NCBI RefSeq assembly: GCF_031344075.1
Contig: NZ_JAVJAN010000007.1
Span: 1-64,000, forward strand
Source of the DNA: Clostridium aquiflavi
Lineage (GTDB): Bacteria; Bacillota; Clostridia; Clostridiales; Clostridiaceae
Length of the DNA stretch: 64,000 bases
Reading direction: 5' to 3'
The translations under genes and the position numbers were made by a program. Within the stretch, counting starts at the first letter, position 1. Each line of letters opens with the position of its first letter. Positions 1 to 9,351 of the stretch are shown here, piece by piece. Below the pieces are notes generated by a model, which was not told the DNA's origin, searched no databases, and saw only the letters and a list, made by a program, of their open reading frames with translations.

Positions 1-158
1 GTTGCTGATGACATATTTTGATAAAGCATATCAGAAAATCTTGCACTTGATGCTTTAAATCCTGTAGTACTTACATTAGCAATGTTATTACCTATAACAT
101 CTAATTTAACTTGATTAGATTTCATTCCACTTATTCCAGAATACATTGATCTTAACAT
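1..158 (-). CDS. flgE: flagellar hook protein FlgE, N-terminal part (cut by window edge)
   Basis: The visible 52 codons start MLRSMYSGISGMKSNQVKLD and continue with a GNNIANVSTTGFKAS motif, the conserved N-terminal helix of flagellar rod and hook proteins. The position at the end of the hook operon after flgD favours FlgE, which polymerises outside the cell into the hook. The ATG at 158 follows a GGAGG ribosome binding site. FlgG or FlgF share this N-terminus, so the exact paralogue is inferred from gene order. Confidence 0.85.
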   Translation of the reverse strand, partial: MLRSMYSGISGMKSNQVKLDVIGNNIANVSTTGFKASSARFSDMLYQNMSSA

Positions 159-285
159 ATTTTATTGCCTCCAAATCATAATTCGTTAACTTGTCTCTAT
201 CATTCAACAAGTCTAGGCTTCCATGTTAACAATGCTCAATTTACAATATTCAATTTACAATCATAAAATTATTTATTCCTTAACT

Positions 286-316
286 GTCAATTGTCAATTG
301 TCAATTGTCAATTGTC
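286..316. repeat. tandem GTCAATT repeat (4.4 copies) in flgE upstream spacer
   Basis: Four perfect copies of the 7-base unit GTCAATT plus GTC lie in the 169-base gap between flgE and the upstream gene. Just before it (about 233-262) are two copies of a CAATTTACAAT-like sequence. The junctions CAATTG are palindromic. No gene is seen in the gap. Similar AT-rich short repeats occur between genes at other places in the window. Role unknown; copy number could vary by slippage. Confidence 0.8.
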
Positions 317-327
317 TAAGGTCCAGC

Positions 328-717
328 CTATAGTATTACCACACTATCTATATTGGTAAATATATTATCTTTTGCTCTTTCTTTCTCAATAGCTGTTATT
401 AATGTCCTATTTTCTATACTTGCAATTAATGCAGTATCTTTGTACAAAATAACAGAATTCTTTGAGTTTTTATCTTTTGCGATTTGGAATCCTTTTTCAA
501 TTTCTTGCATATCTTTATCTGTAAAGTTAATTTCATTTAGTCTTTCAGCTGCATGCTTTGATACAATAAAACCTTGATTCTTATTGATAACATTATTTAA
601 TACATCTTTAAAACTATTTTTTTCTTCTGTTTTTGTTGTAAATTTTGGATTGGTATTCTTAACAGGTTCAAAGGTACCTATTGGATACACTTGACCATTG
701 ATTATTCTATAACTCAA
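328..717 (-). CDS. flagellar operon protein, TIGR02530 type
   Basis: This 129-residue protein matches in size and position the small 'flagellar operon protein' (TIGR02530) found between flgD and flgE in Gram-positive flagellar operons; its molecular role is not known. The C-terminal half, with HAAERLNEINF, DMQEIEKGFQIA and ALIASIENRTLITA, is the conserved part. It has no signal peptide or membrane segment. The start is a TTG directly after the flgD stop codon, with AGGA 7 bases upstream, so it is probably translationally coupled to flgD. Confidence 0.8.
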   Translation of the reverse strand: MSYRIINGQVYPIGTFEPVKNTNPKFTTKTEEKNSFKDVLNNVINKNQGFIVSKHAAERLNEINFTDKDMQEIEKGFQIAKDKNSKNSVILYKDTALIASIENRTLITAIEKERAKDNIFTNIDSVVIL

Positions 718-1686
718 TTATTTTCCTAATATTGATTGTAATTTTTCAAGGTCATTTGCATAGTCTTGTCCGTATCCTGCCTTGTCCTTATTATCTACCA
801 TTCCTAAAACTTGACTTACCTTTTCTTCTTCTGTTGGATTTTGTGAATCCACCTTATTTGTATTTTCTACTTTTGAATCTTCTTCTGGTTTCTCTTCAGG
901 CTTTTCCTCTGGCTTTTCTTCTGGTTTAACATTCATGTCATCTTCAGTTAAATCTCCTGCTTTTACTATTGAAGCGTATGGATATTCCTTTGTAATTAAG
1001 TTTCCTTCTTCATCTTCAGTCTCTACTCTAACTTTAACAACACCATTATCTATAAATGTACTTTTTATGGTTCCTTTTATTATGATGTTCTTATTATTTT
1101 CATCATAAGTAGAAATAACTACTTTTTGATCCTTTAAAGCTGAAGCTGATAAAAAGTCTGAATTCACTAATATGCTATTAACATCTGACGCTGTATAATT
1201 AGGAACTTCTAAGACTGTTTGTATCTTACTAACATCAAATACTTTGTACTCATTTTTACCATTTTCATTAACTTCTACAGAAATATAAGTACCATATTTA
1301 TCTTTAGACACTCCTCTAACTACGCCTGTATATAATTCACCTTTTTTATTTGCTGCATCTAGTGTTACACCCTTACCAATTAATTGTTGATATGAAAAAT
1401 TACTCATCGTATCATTTAAGTTGTACATTTGTTCCATAGCTGCAAATTGTGCCATTTGAGTAACATATGCCGTTGAGTCTTGATCGGATGTTGGATCTAA
1501 ATTAGATAACTGAGCTGATAAAAGCTTTAAAAATGAGTTTTTATCAAATTCTTGACCTGATTTAGATATTTTAGTTCCTCTATCAGTTGTCATTTTTCCT
1601 TGAGTAGAATTAGTCTTACTATTTGCTGCATTAGATGCATTGGTCTTACCGAGAGCTGCATTTACATCACTCATAGAAAAAGTCAT
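718..1686 (-). CDS. flgD: flagellar hook capping protein FlgD
   Basis: FlgD forms the temporary cap on which hook subunits assemble. The N-terminal third carries the FlgD motif (GQEFDKNSFLKLLSAQLSNL, then DPTSDQDSTAYVTQMAQFAAMEQMYNLN), followed by a beta-rich region with the LIGKGVTLD segment typical of clostridial and Bacillus FlgD. Residues about 255-270 hold a run of EEKPEEKPEEK repeats, a flexible linker. At 322 residues it is longer than enteric FlgD because of this tail. The ATG follows TTAGGAGGTGA. It lies between fliK and flgE in the hook operon. Confidence 0.93.
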   Translation of the reverse strand: MTFSMSDVNAALGKTNASNAANSKTNSTQGKMTTDRGTKISKSGQEFDKNSFLKLLSAQLSNLDPTSDQDSTAYVTQMAQFAAMEQMYNLNDTMSNFSYQQLIGKGVTLDAANKKGELYTGVVRGVSKDKYGTYISVEVNENGKNEYKVFDVSKIQTVLEVPNYTASDVNSILVNSDFLSASALKDQKVVISTYDENNKNIIIKGTIKSTFIDNGVVKVRVETEDEEGNLITKEYPYASIVKAGDLTEDDMNVKPEEKPEEKPEEKPEEDSKVENTNKVDSQNPTEEEKVSQVLGMVDNKDKAGYGQDYANDLEKLQSILGK

Positions 1687-1697
1687 AACTTCACCTC

Positions 1698-3002
1698 CTA
1701 AGCAAAAAAGTCTAAATTACTATTTAAATCTTCTATAATATCATCTTCTGATTCCACTGAATCAATTTCAGATGTTTGTCCATTATTACTGTTTTGTTTT
1801 TGATTTTCTTTAGCTAATCCTCTTCCAAAGCCTTGTTCTTTAAAGAATGTAGTATCTTCTTGATACAATTCTACATTTACATCAGCAACTTTTATATTTT
1901 GTTCACCTATGGCTTTTTTCATTTCAACTAAATTTTGTGAAAGAAGTTCAAATGTTTCTTTAGAATTTGCTTTTATGTTAGCTTTCATGATTCCATTTTC
2001 TTGAATCAAACTAATAGTAACTTGACCTAAATCTTTTGGGTTTATTTTTACTGTTAATTCTTTCATAGAGTTTGTAATCATAAGCTTAACATTTTTAATT
2101 AAATCGTCTCCCATAGTTGCTTTATTTATTGTTACTGGCTCAGTTGGAGCAGCTACATTATTTGAATTAATTTCATTTCTTGAAGAAAGTAAATTGATTT
2201 TATTTAATACGCTATCATCTTTATTATTGTTTAAAAGCTTATTTAAAAAATCATCTTCATCTGAAGTGCTTGTAGGTACTTTTTCTTCTTCAATATTTTG
2301 ATTATTCATTTGAGAATTGGCATTTTGCTCAAAATTCTTAAATGCAGTATTAAAGTTAGAAGTTTTATTTTCCTTATTTTCTAATGAACTTGATATTTGG
2401 CTCATTAAATCTTTAACTTTATTTGATACATCTGTATCTTCATCAAGTTTATTTCCTAACTTACTCAATAACTTATTTAATAAATCTTTATTATCAGAAT
2501 TTAATAAATTAGTTAAAGGACTTTCTGAAGCATTTAATAGATTTTCAAGAAGCTTAGGTAAATCACTATTTTCTTTACCTAAGTTGTTAATTATTGAATT
2601 CAATATATCAGAATTTAAATCTTTTACTTCAATATTTTCATCTTTAACAGAAGATAACATATTAAAAATTGAATTTAACATTTCAATAATTTCATCTTTT
2701 GATGCAGTATCAAGTTTTTCTTCTATTTCATTAATTTTTTCTTCTACATTAACATCTTTGTCATTAACATTTTTATCTACAGCTTCAATCTTACCTTTTA
2801 TATTTTCACTATCATTCTTTGTATTTTCTACTTTTGTATTTGATTTTTCATTTAGTACATCTTTAAAGCTTGTATCATCTTTACTTTTTGCAGTGTAATT
2901 TTTATCATTACTATGTGATACACTATTAACTTTAGATGGTGTTACATTAGATTCTGTATTTAATGATGTTAAATTTAAATTAGAACTTATATTCATTTTC
3001 AT
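1698..3002 (-). CDS. fliK: flagellar hook-length control protein FliK
   Basis: FliK measures hook length and switches export specificity. The 434-residue protein has a long Asn/Lys/Glu/Ser-rich, poorly conserved N-terminal two thirds and a C-terminal Flg_hook domain (about residues 300-390) with the hallmark LTVKINPKDLGQVTISL. It follows fliJ by 6 bases and has GGGAGGTGA before its ATG. The N-terminal part cannot be recognised by sequence alone; the call rests on the C-terminal domain and gene order. Confidence 0.92.
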   Translation of the reverse strand: MKMNISSNLNLTSLNTESNVTPSKVNSVSHSNDKNYTAKSKDDTSFKDVLNEKSNTKVENTKNDSENIKGKIEAVDKNVNDKDVNVEEKINEIEEKLDTASKDEIIEMLNSIFNMLSSVKDENIEVKDLNSDILNSIINNLGKENSDLPKLLENLLNASESPLTNLLNSDNKDLLNKLLSKLGNKLDEDTDVSNKVKDLMSQISSSLENKENKTSNFNTAFKNFEQNANSQMNNQNIEEEKVPTSTSDEDDFLNKLLNNNKDDSVLNKINLLSSRNEINSNNVAAPTEPVTINKATMGDDLIKNVKLMITNSMKELTVKINPKDLGQVTISLIQENGIMKANIKANSKETFELLSQNLVEMKKAIGEQNIKVADVNVELYQEDTTFFKEQGFGRGLAKENQKQNSNNGQTSEIDSVESEDDIIEDLNSNLDFFA

Positions 3003-3008
3003 TTATTC

Positions 3009-3452
3009 TCACCTCCCTTCATTGATTCTTCTCATATATGAATAAAGGGCTATTTCATCAAGGTTAACTTGTTCAACCCTTTCTTCCTCTTTAATGTGCT
3101 CTAAAAATTTTTTTTCTTTTAATATTTCAACAGTTTTCCTATCAACCTGTTTAGATACCAAATCACTTCTAGCTTCATTCACTTTTTTGTCCTTCAAAAC
3201 TAAATCTTTTTCAGTTTCTTTAATTCCAGTTTCAAGTCCTTGAAGATAATACCTTTTTAATTTTTGGTATACTACATCTTCCCCTGGAACAATTCCATTA
3301 TATTTATCATAATTAAACTTTAATTGATTTAATTTTTTTTCAGTGTTTTGTTTTTGTCTTTGTGTTTCAGTAAAAATTCTTTTGCTCTCTTCTTCTTTAT
3401 CTTGTCTTATTTCAAGAAGCTTATCTAAACTAAATTTAAATTTTTCTGCCAC
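3009..3452 (-). CDS. fliJ: flagellar export chaperone FliJ
   Basis: A 147-residue, highly charged, fully helical (coiled-coil) protein beginning AEKFKFSLDKLLEIRQDKEEE, typical of FliJ, the stalk-like partner of the FliI ATPase ring in the flagellar type III export apparatus. The start is a GTG at 3452, eight bases after GGAGG. It lies between fliI and fliK. FliJ is weakly conserved in sequence, so position in the operon is an important part of the call. Confidence 0.9.
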   Translation of the reverse strand: MAEKFKFSLDKLLEIRQDKEEESKRIFTETQRQKQNTEKKLNQLKFNYDKYNGIVPGEDVVYQKLKRYYLQGLETGIKETEKDLVLKDKKVNEARSDLVSKQVDRKTVEILKEKKFLEHIKEEERVEQVNLDEIALYSYMRRINEGR

Positions 3453-3486
3453 TTACCATACCTCCACTACTGATGTGTGATATTTA

Positions 3487-4794
3487 CTATTCAAACATTG
3501 ACACTAAATAACTTATACTCTCATCAAAATTTGATTTTTCATTAACAGTTTGACGCAGAAATTCTTCTATTTTATCATGATAAGAAATTGCTAAATCTAT
3601 TTTTTTATTACTACCTTTTACATATGCTCCTATATTAATTAAATCCTCTGATTCTTTATATGTTGCTAAAAGGTCTCTAGCAATAGAAGCTGCTTTTATA
3701 TGCTGTGGTGGAGCTATTGAATTCATAAGTCTACTTACACTATTTAATATATCAATTGCAGGATAATGATTTTTATGAGCAAGAGATCTTGATAGTACAA
3801 TATGCCCATCCAAGATACCTCTTACAGCATCTGCTATTGGTTCATTAAAATCATCTCCATCAACCAAAACTGTGTAAAAAGCAGTTATTGAACCATCTTC
3901 TGACGTCCCAGACCTCTCCATTAATTTTGGTAACTTAGCAAATACTGATGGTGTATATCCCTTTGTTGCAGGAGGCTCTCCTATTGCAAGACCTACTTCT
4001 CTCTGAGCCATTGCAAATCTTGTAACAGAATCCATCATTAAAATTACTTTTTTACCTTTGTCTCTAAAATATTCTGCTATTGCAGTAGCTGTAAGAGCAC
4101 CCTTTAATCTTATTAATGCTGGTTTATCAGAAGTAGCACAAACTACAACTGATTTTTTCATACCTTCTGGTCCTAAATCTTTCTCTATAAATTCCAGAAC
4201 CTCTCTACCTCTTTCTCCAATTAAAGCAATAACATTGACATCTGCCTTTGCTTCTCTTGCTATCATCCCAAGAGTAGTACTCTTACCAACTCCACTTCCT
4301 GCAAAAATACCTATTCTTTGACCATCTCCACAAGTTAAGAATCCATCTATAGCTCTAATACCTGTTGGCATTATTTCTTTAATTCTTTTTCTTTTCAAAG
4401 GATCTGGTGGATTATTTTCTAGTGGGTAATCTTCTCCTTCTAGAAGCTCTTCCCCCCTTAGTGGCTTTCCTAATCCATCAATAATTTCACCTAATAGTTT
4501 ATCAGAACATCTTACACTTAAAGGCTTACGCATTGGAACTACTCTACATCCTGGAGAAATTCCTATTAATTCATCTAATGGCATTAAAACAACAAATCCA
4601 TCTTTAAAACCAACCACTTCGCAATTAACAGGAGTATTTTTTTCATTATATATAATACATAACTCTCCAACAAATCCTTTTATGCCTTTTACTTCAACTG
4701 TAAGACCAATTACTTTATTAACTACACCTTCAGTATATATTGAATTAGTATTGTCAACCTTCTTGATTAAGTTATTAAAGTCAATATCCATCAT
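3487..4794 (-). CDS. fliI: flagellum-specific export ATPase FliI
   Basis: ATPase of the flagellar type III export machine, related to F1-ATPase beta subunit. The Walker A motif AGSGVGKST, the RGREVLEFIE segment and Walker B region VILMMDSVTRFAMAQREVGL are all present and intact, and the length (435 residues) is normal. The start is the first of two adjacent ATG codons, preceded by TTAGGAG. It sits between fliH and fliJ, its functional partners. Confidence 0.97.
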   Translation of the reverse strand: MMDIDFNNLIKKVDNTNSIYTEGVVNKVIGLTVEVKGIKGFVGELCIIYNEKNTPVNCEVVGFKDGFVVLMPLDELIGISPGCRVVPMRKPLSVRCSDKLLGEIIDGLGKPLRGEELLEGEDYPLENNPPDPLKRKRIKEIMPTGIRAIDGFLTCGDGQRIGIFAGSGVGKSTTLGMIAREAKADVNVIALIGERGREVLEFIEKDLGPEGMKKSVVVCATSDKPALIRLKGALTATAIAEYFRDKGKKVILMMDSVTRFAMAQREVGLAIGEPPATKGYTPSVFAKLPKLMERSGTSEDGSITAFYTVLVDGDDFNEPIADAVRGILDGHIVLSRSLAHKNHYPAIDILNSVSRLMNSIAPPQHIKAASIARDLLATYKESEDLINIGAYVKGSNKKIDLAISYHDKIEEFLRQTVNEKSNFDESISYLVSMFE

Positions 4795-4805
4795 GTTTAA
4801 TACTC

Positions 4806-5594
4806 CTAATCTTGTCCCAATATTTCTTTTTTTATTGCTTCCATGCCTATATCAAATCCAACAATTACTTTGCCATTAGGTTTTTCTATAGTAGCATTAC
4901 CTGGTTCCATAAAATCATCTGTTAATATAAAGATTTCATCTTTTATTGAATAAGATATTTTCCACCTATTAACTTGTGACTTAAGTTCTTCAACATGAAT
5001 AGAATTACATTTTATTATTAAATTCTCTTCACCTTTGGATAACTCAATAGCCTCTTCAACTAATAAGTTCATTGAATCTTCATAACTTAATTCTTTTCTT
5101 AAGATGTTTTTAGCAATCTCTAAAGATAATTTTATAATATCAGACTTCTTCTCTTCTAAATATTCAGCATAATTCTCATTAGCAGATTTTAGAACTTCTT
5201 CTGCTTTATTAATAATTTCTTTAGATTTAGCTTTGGCTAAATCTATATTTTCATCATAAGCTTTTTTATATCCGTCATCATAACCATTTTTTAGCCCTTC
5301 TTCATATCCCTTTTCATAAGCTTCTTTTTCCAAATTTTGAGCTTGCATGGTTCCTCTTAAAATGATTCCCTGTTTTTCATTGTTGGCATCTTGTATTATT
5401 CTTTTTCCTATTTCTTCATACTTTTCAATTAAAGCATCTACTTCTTCTTTTGAATAAAATTTTTCTTGAACTTCTTCTTCAATATTTTCTTCAAACTCTG
5501 TTTTCTTTTTCTTAGATATATATTCAGTAGAAATTTTCTTTTTTTCTGCATCCAAAGCACAGTTCTTTTTTATAATACTATACGATGATTGCAT
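4806..5594 (-). CDS. fliH: flagellar assembly protein FliH
   Basis: FliH is the peripheral stator and negative regulator of FliI. The protein is very rich in Glu and Lys, with a central helical region containing repeated G-x3-G spacing (EKGYEEGLKNGYDDGYKKAYDE), a known hallmark of FliH and V-ATPase E subunits. The ATG at 5594 has GAGGTGG upstream and overlaps the end of fliG by 17 bases; an in-frame GTG three codons earlier would overlap the ribosome binding site. Length 262 residues. Confidence 0.92.
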   Translation of the reverse strand: MQSSYSIIKKNCALDAEKKKISTEYISKKKKTEFEENIEEEVQEKFYSKEEVDALIEKYEEIGKRIIQDANNEKQGIILRGTMQAQNLEKEAYEKGYEEGLKNGYDDGYKKAYDENIDLAKAKSKEIINKAEEVLKSANENYAEYLEEKKSDIIKLSLEIAKNILRKELSYEDSMNLLVEEAIELSKGEENLIIKCNSIHVEELKSQVNRWKISYSIKDEIFILTDDFMEPGNATIEKPNGKVIVGFDIGMEAIKKEILGQD

Positions 5595-6594
5595 CTTCTC
5601 CACCTCTTGAAATTATTATTTCATTTGATTCGTCTAATCTTCTAATTATAGAAACAATCTTTTGTTGTGCCTTTTCAACATCCATAAGTCTTACAGGTCC
5701 TAAGAATTCCATATCTTCCTTTAAAGAAGCAGCAGCTCTCTTAGATTGATTTCTATAAATTGCATTTGCAACATCTTCTGAACAGCCTTTAAGTGCAAGT
5801 GATAAATCACCAACTTCAACTTCTCTAAGAATTCTTTGAATAGATACATCATCAAGAGTAATAATATCTTCAAATACGAACATAGAACTCTTAATCTTAT
5901 CTGCAAGTTCTGCATCTTCTCTTTCAAGACCCTCTGTAATATTCTTTTCAGTTGTTCTATCAACTTGATTTAAAATGTCAACTAATGTTTGAACTCCACC
6001 TAAGCTTGTCATCTCTGTCTTTACTACAGAAGACAACTTACTTTCAAGTACTGCCTCTATCTCTTTTATAACCATTGGAGATGTATTACTCATAGTTGCA
6101 ATTCTAAATGCAACCTCTGATTGAGTTTCTTCTGAAAGTTCTGCCATAACTTGAGCTGCTTTATCAGCTTGTAAATAGCATAAAATTAAAGCTATAGTTT
6201 GAGGATGTTCATAAGTTATTGCATTTAAAAGCTGATGAGCATCAGCTTTTCTAGCAATAGCAAATGGTCTGTATTGTGATGTAGCTTCTGAAACTTTTTC
6301 TAAGATTTCATTTGCTCTTTGTGCACCTAAAGCTTTTGATAATAAAACTTTAGCATAATCCATTCCGCCCTCAATTATATAATCTCTTGCTTTATTTATT
6401 TCTAAAAATTCATCTAAAATTTCTTCTCTTTGTTCTGATGTAACAGAAGTTATATTAGCAATTTCATATGATATCTTTTGAATCTCTTGCTCAGGTAATT
6501 TTTTCAATATTCCTGATGAAGCTTCCGGTCCAAGCGTTATAAAAAGTATTGCTGCTTTTTGAACTCCTGTTAATTTTTTAGGTTCTTTACTCAC
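5578..6594 (-). CDS. fliG: flagellar motor switch protein FliG
   Basis: FliG is the torque-generating rotor subunit that binds the MS ring (FliF) and FliM. The 338-residue protein has all three regions: N-terminal GVQKAAILFITLGPEASSGI, a middle EHPQTIALIL motif that binds FliM, and a charged C-terminal domain. The start is GTG at 6594 with GAGAGGTGA upstream. It lies directly between fliF and fliH. Confidence 0.97.
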   Translation of the reverse strand: MSKEPKKLTGVQKAAILFITLGPEASSGILKKLPEQEIQKISYEIANITSVTSEQREEILDEFLEINKARDYIIEGGMDYAKVLLSKALGAQRANEILEKVSEATSQYRPFAIARKADAHQLLNAITYEHPQTIALILCYLQADKAAQVMAELSEETQSEVAFRIATMSNTSPMVIKEIEAVLESKLSSVVKTEMTSLGGVQTLVDILNQVDRTTEKNITEGLEREDAELADKIKSSMFVFEDIITLDDVSIQRILREVEVGDLSLALKGCSEDVANAIYRNQSKRAAASLKEDMEFLGPVRLMDVEKAQQKIVSIIRRLDESNEIIISRGGEDAIIV

Positions 6595-6600
6595 AGACTA

Positions 6601-8163
6601 TCACCTCTCATCCTCTGCAAGCCAAGCTTTGATAATTTCAACCACTTGCTCTGGCTTATCTGTGGCATATTTTTTAATTTCATTTTCCATATGAGTTTTT
6701 TCATTTTTAGTCTCAAATTCTATTGGTTCAAATAATTCTGATTCTTTTTCATCCCCAACTACTACATCTAACAATTGAGTTTCATCATCATACTCATCTT
6801 TAGCATTTTTTCTTCTCTTTTTAACTAAAATAACTATTATTATAATTAAAGCTAATAATGCTATAGCACCCATAATTATATATTTTTGCATTTCCTTTTG
6901 TTTAGCTTCTGCATTAAATGCATCTGTTTGGTTTTGAGCGTCTTCTTTTAGACTTGGATCAAAATTCATACCTAATACAGAAATTTGATCTCCTCTAACA
7001 GAATTAAATCCAATTGCATTAGATACTGCATTTTCAATAGCCTGTTGCGTTGCTGCGTCTAAATTTCCATCAACCACAACTGAAGCTGTCATTCTCTTAA
7101 CTTCACCTGGCGCGCTAATAACCTTAGTTTCAGTTTTTCCAATTTCATAGTTATTTTTTTGTTCTTCTCTTGTTGAATTAGAATTTGTATTATTTTTATT
7201 ATCTGTAGTGTTACTTATATTATTATCAACGGGACTCTCGCTAATGTTCCCATCAGTACCATTATTATTAACTTCTTTAATTGTTTGTTGACTTACAACT
7301 ACTTTATTAGGATCAAGAACTGTTTGTGTTTGTTGCTTAGAATCAAAATCTAAGTCTACATTAATAGTAGCCTTAACCTTGTCTTTACCTATAACAGGTT
7401 CTAATAAGCTTACTATTTCCTTTTGTAATTTACTTTCATAATTTTTTTCTAAAGAATATTGCTTATCTAACGATTCTGAGCTCATCATCTCATTTTCATC
7501 ATCATTTAAATTAGCTGTAAGTAAATTCATCTTATCATCTATGACTTCAATATTTTCTTTAGGAATATTTTCTGTACTACCTGAAACAAGTGCAACTATT
7601 GATTTCACTTGATCTTTAGTAATTTCGCTTCCTGTCTTTAACTCTAAGTATACAGCAGCCTTTCCTGGCGTACTTTCCTTAACAAAAACTGAGTCTGTAG
7701 ATGGTGTTATATGAACTCTTGCACTTTGTACTTGAGAAAAACTTTTTATTGTTTTTTCAAGTTCTCCCTCTTGCATTCTTAACTTTTTAACTTTAAACTC
7801 CTCGTCCGTCATTCCAAAAGAACTTCCACTATCCATTAATTCATATCCACTACTTCCTGATTTCAATTCAGGAGCTAGTTCTAGCCTTAATTGATCTACC
7901 TTATCATTAGGTACTAAAATAGTATCCCCTTGTATTTTGGTTGTAACTTTTTGTTCATTTAGCTTAGCGAGTATAGTCTGTGCATCTTTGGGATCAAGAT
8001 TTGAAAACAAAATTTGGTACTTATTTGATGATGTGTAAATTACTGTACTTGCAATAGCAATAATTACAGCAACACAGGATACAAAAATAGCAATTTTTAT
8101 TTTCTTGCTTTGAGTTTTAAACTTTTCCCACAGCCCTTTGACTTTTTCTAAAAGTTTATTCAT
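6601..8163 (-). CDS. fliF: flagellar MS-ring protein FliF
   Basis: FliF forms the membrane-embedded MS ring. It has two predicted membrane helices, at about residues 22-44 and 425-447, flanking a large periplasmic-type ring-building region with the VHITPSTDSVF segment, and a C-terminal tail (ending near IKAWLAEDE) that binds FliG. Length 520 residues is normal. An Asn/Thr-rich stretch near residues 295-325 is a low-complexity insert common in clostridial FliF. GAGGAG precedes the ATG. Confidence 0.97.
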   Translation of the reverse strand: MNKLLEKVKGLWEKFKTQSKKIKIAIFVSCVAVIIAIASTVIYTSSNKYQILFSNLDPKDAQTILAKLNEQKVTTKIQGDTILVPNDKVDQLRLELAPELKSGSSGYELMDSGSSFGMTDEEFKVKKLRMQEGELEKTIKSFSQVQSARVHITPSTDSVFVKESTPGKAAVYLELKTGSEITKDQVKSIVALVSGSTENIPKENIEVIDDKMNLLTANLNDDENEMMSSESLDKQYSLEKNYESKLQKEIVSLLEPVIGKDKVKATINVDLDFDSKQQTQTVLDPNKVVVSQQTIKEVNNNGTDGNISESPVDNNISNTTDNKNNTNSNSTREEQKNNYEIGKTETKVISAPGEVKRMTASVVVDGNLDAATQQAIENAVSNAIGFNSVRGDQISVLGMNFDPSLKEDAQNQTDAFNAEAKQKEMQKYIIMGAIALLALIIIIVILVKKRRKNAKDEYDDETQLLDVVVGDEKESELFEPIEFETKNEKTHMENEIKKYATDKPEQVVEIIKAWLAEDER

Positions 8164-8187
8164 TTATCGTAGCACTCCTCACTTCAG

Positions 8188-8514
8188 TTACAATTGCATT
8201 TTTATTAATTCTTTATATGATTCCACTAAATTATCTCTAGTTTTAACTAAGAATTGTAATGCTAAGCTTGCCTCTTCTCCTTTTATCATAACTTCATCTA
8301 TATTTACATCATCACCTTTAACAAAAGCATTGGTGTAATTATCAGCTTGTACTTGTTTTGTATTTACATCACTTATACAATTTTTCAATGTTTCACCAAA
8401 GCTCACATTGTTTTCTTTATTAGATGTAACTTCTTGTCCATTTTTATTATTTAAAACATCAAATTTATTGTTAAATAACACTTGTTTTTGGTCAAACCCA
8501 TTAATAATCTTCAT
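8188..8514 (-). CDS. fliE: flagellar hook-basal body protein FliE
   Basis: FliE joins the MS ring to the rod. The 108-residue protein ends with the conserved FliE pattern (EEASLALQFLVKTRDNLVESYKELIKMQL region), while the N-terminal half is variable and includes VSFGETLKNCISDVN. Position flgC-fliE-fliF is universal in this operon type. Confidence 0.93.
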   Translation of the reverse strand: MKIINGFDQKQVLFNNKFDVLNNKNGQEVTSNKENNVSFGETLKNCISDVNTKQVQADNYTNAFVKGDDVNIDEVMIKGEEASLALQFLVKTRDNLVESYKELIKMQL

Positions 8515-8527
8515 TCTTATTTACTCC

Positions 8528-8935
8528 TTATTTACCAATTTCTAAAGCTTTTGAAAACATTCCTTTAAGTGCATTTAATGTTTCTACATTGGCTTCATAT
8601 GATCTTGTAGATACCATCATATCCGCCATTTCATTTAGCACATTAACATTAGGCATAGTTACATATCCTGTTGCATCCGCATCAGGATGAGTAGGGTTAT
8701 AAACCTTTCTAAGTGGTGATTTATCCTCTACGATTTTCACTGGTTTAATTCCTGCCATTTTTCTATTTTCATCAAGTGCTTCTTGAAAAACTGCTATTTT
8801 TCTAACATAAGGACCACTACCATCTGCACTTCTTGTGGTACTTGAATTAGTCATGTTAGATGTTATTGTATCCATTCTTAATCTTTCTGCTGAAATACCT
8901 GTGGCACTTATTTGCATAGATGTAAATGCATTCAT
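8528..8935 (-). CDS. flgC: flagellar basal-body rod protein FlgC
   Basis: Proximal rod subunit of 135 residues. The N-terminus (ATGISAERLRMDTITSNMTN) and C-terminus (NVNVLNEMADMMVSTRSYEA) are the paired helices typical of FlgC, and the middle has the DPTHPDADATGYV-like segment (NPTHPDADATGYVTMPNVNV). It follows flgB by 14 bases. Confidence 0.96.
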   Translation of the reverse strand: MNAFTSMQISATGISAERLRMDTITSNMTNSSTTRSADGSGPYVRKIAVFQEALDENRKMAGIKPVKIVEDKSPLRKVYNPTHPDADATGYVTMPNVNVLNEMADMMVSTRSYEANVETLNALKGMFSKALEIGK

Positions 8936-8949
8936 AAATTATCCCTCCT

Positions 8950-9351
8950 TTACTTTATAACAGTTTTTAAACTATTAAATTTCCCATTTAATTTAGTAAT
9001 CAAAGCATTGTATTTTAATGTATTAGCAGCTTGATTAACTTTTTCAAGTTCTAAATCTACATTGTTATCATCAGTTCTCATACTAGTATTTTCTTCTCTT
9101 ACGACTTCTATATCGCCATTTAAATCATTATTTCCTCTTAAATGTCTAGAATTTGTAATTTTCAATGATAAATCCTTTGTATCTGAGCCATTTTTTAAGT
9201 TTTCTTCAAAAATTACATTGAATTTCTTATATCCTTTTGTGTTTATATTTGCCATATTATTAGCTATAGCTTTTGACCTTGCATTAGATGCTTTAAGTCC
9301 ATCTTTGATCAAATTATATGTATCATATGATTTAATTGAATTTATAGGCAT
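8950..9351 (-). CDS. flgB: flagellar basal-body rod protein FlgB (first gene of operon)
   Basis: Rod subunit of 133 residues with KAIANNMANINTKGYKKFNV near the N-terminus, the Flg_bb_rod motif, and a C-terminal helix (LEKVNQAANTLKYNALITKL). The ATG follows GGGGGGAAAC. It is the first gene of the basal body operon. Its upstream leader now ends after about 420 bases at a mobile element, and the c-di-GMP riboswitch that would be expected to control it lies beyond that element at 23268-23352. Confidence 0.95.
   Translation of the reverse strand: MPINSIKSYDTYNLIKDGLKASNARSKAIANNMANINTKGYKKFNVIFEENLKNGSDTKDLSLKITNSRHLRGNNDLNGDIEVVREENTSMRTDDNNVDLELEKVNQAANTLKYNALITKLNGKFNSLKTVIK

Noticed and set aside
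286..316. Repeat array that could suggest CRISPR
   Set aside because: The unit is 7 bases without spacers; no cas genes are present in the window.
2317..2898. 193-codon plus-strand open frame antisense to fliK
   Set aside because: Produced by the Lys/Asn/Glu-rich codons of fliK; Phe/Ser-rich translation without a family pattern.
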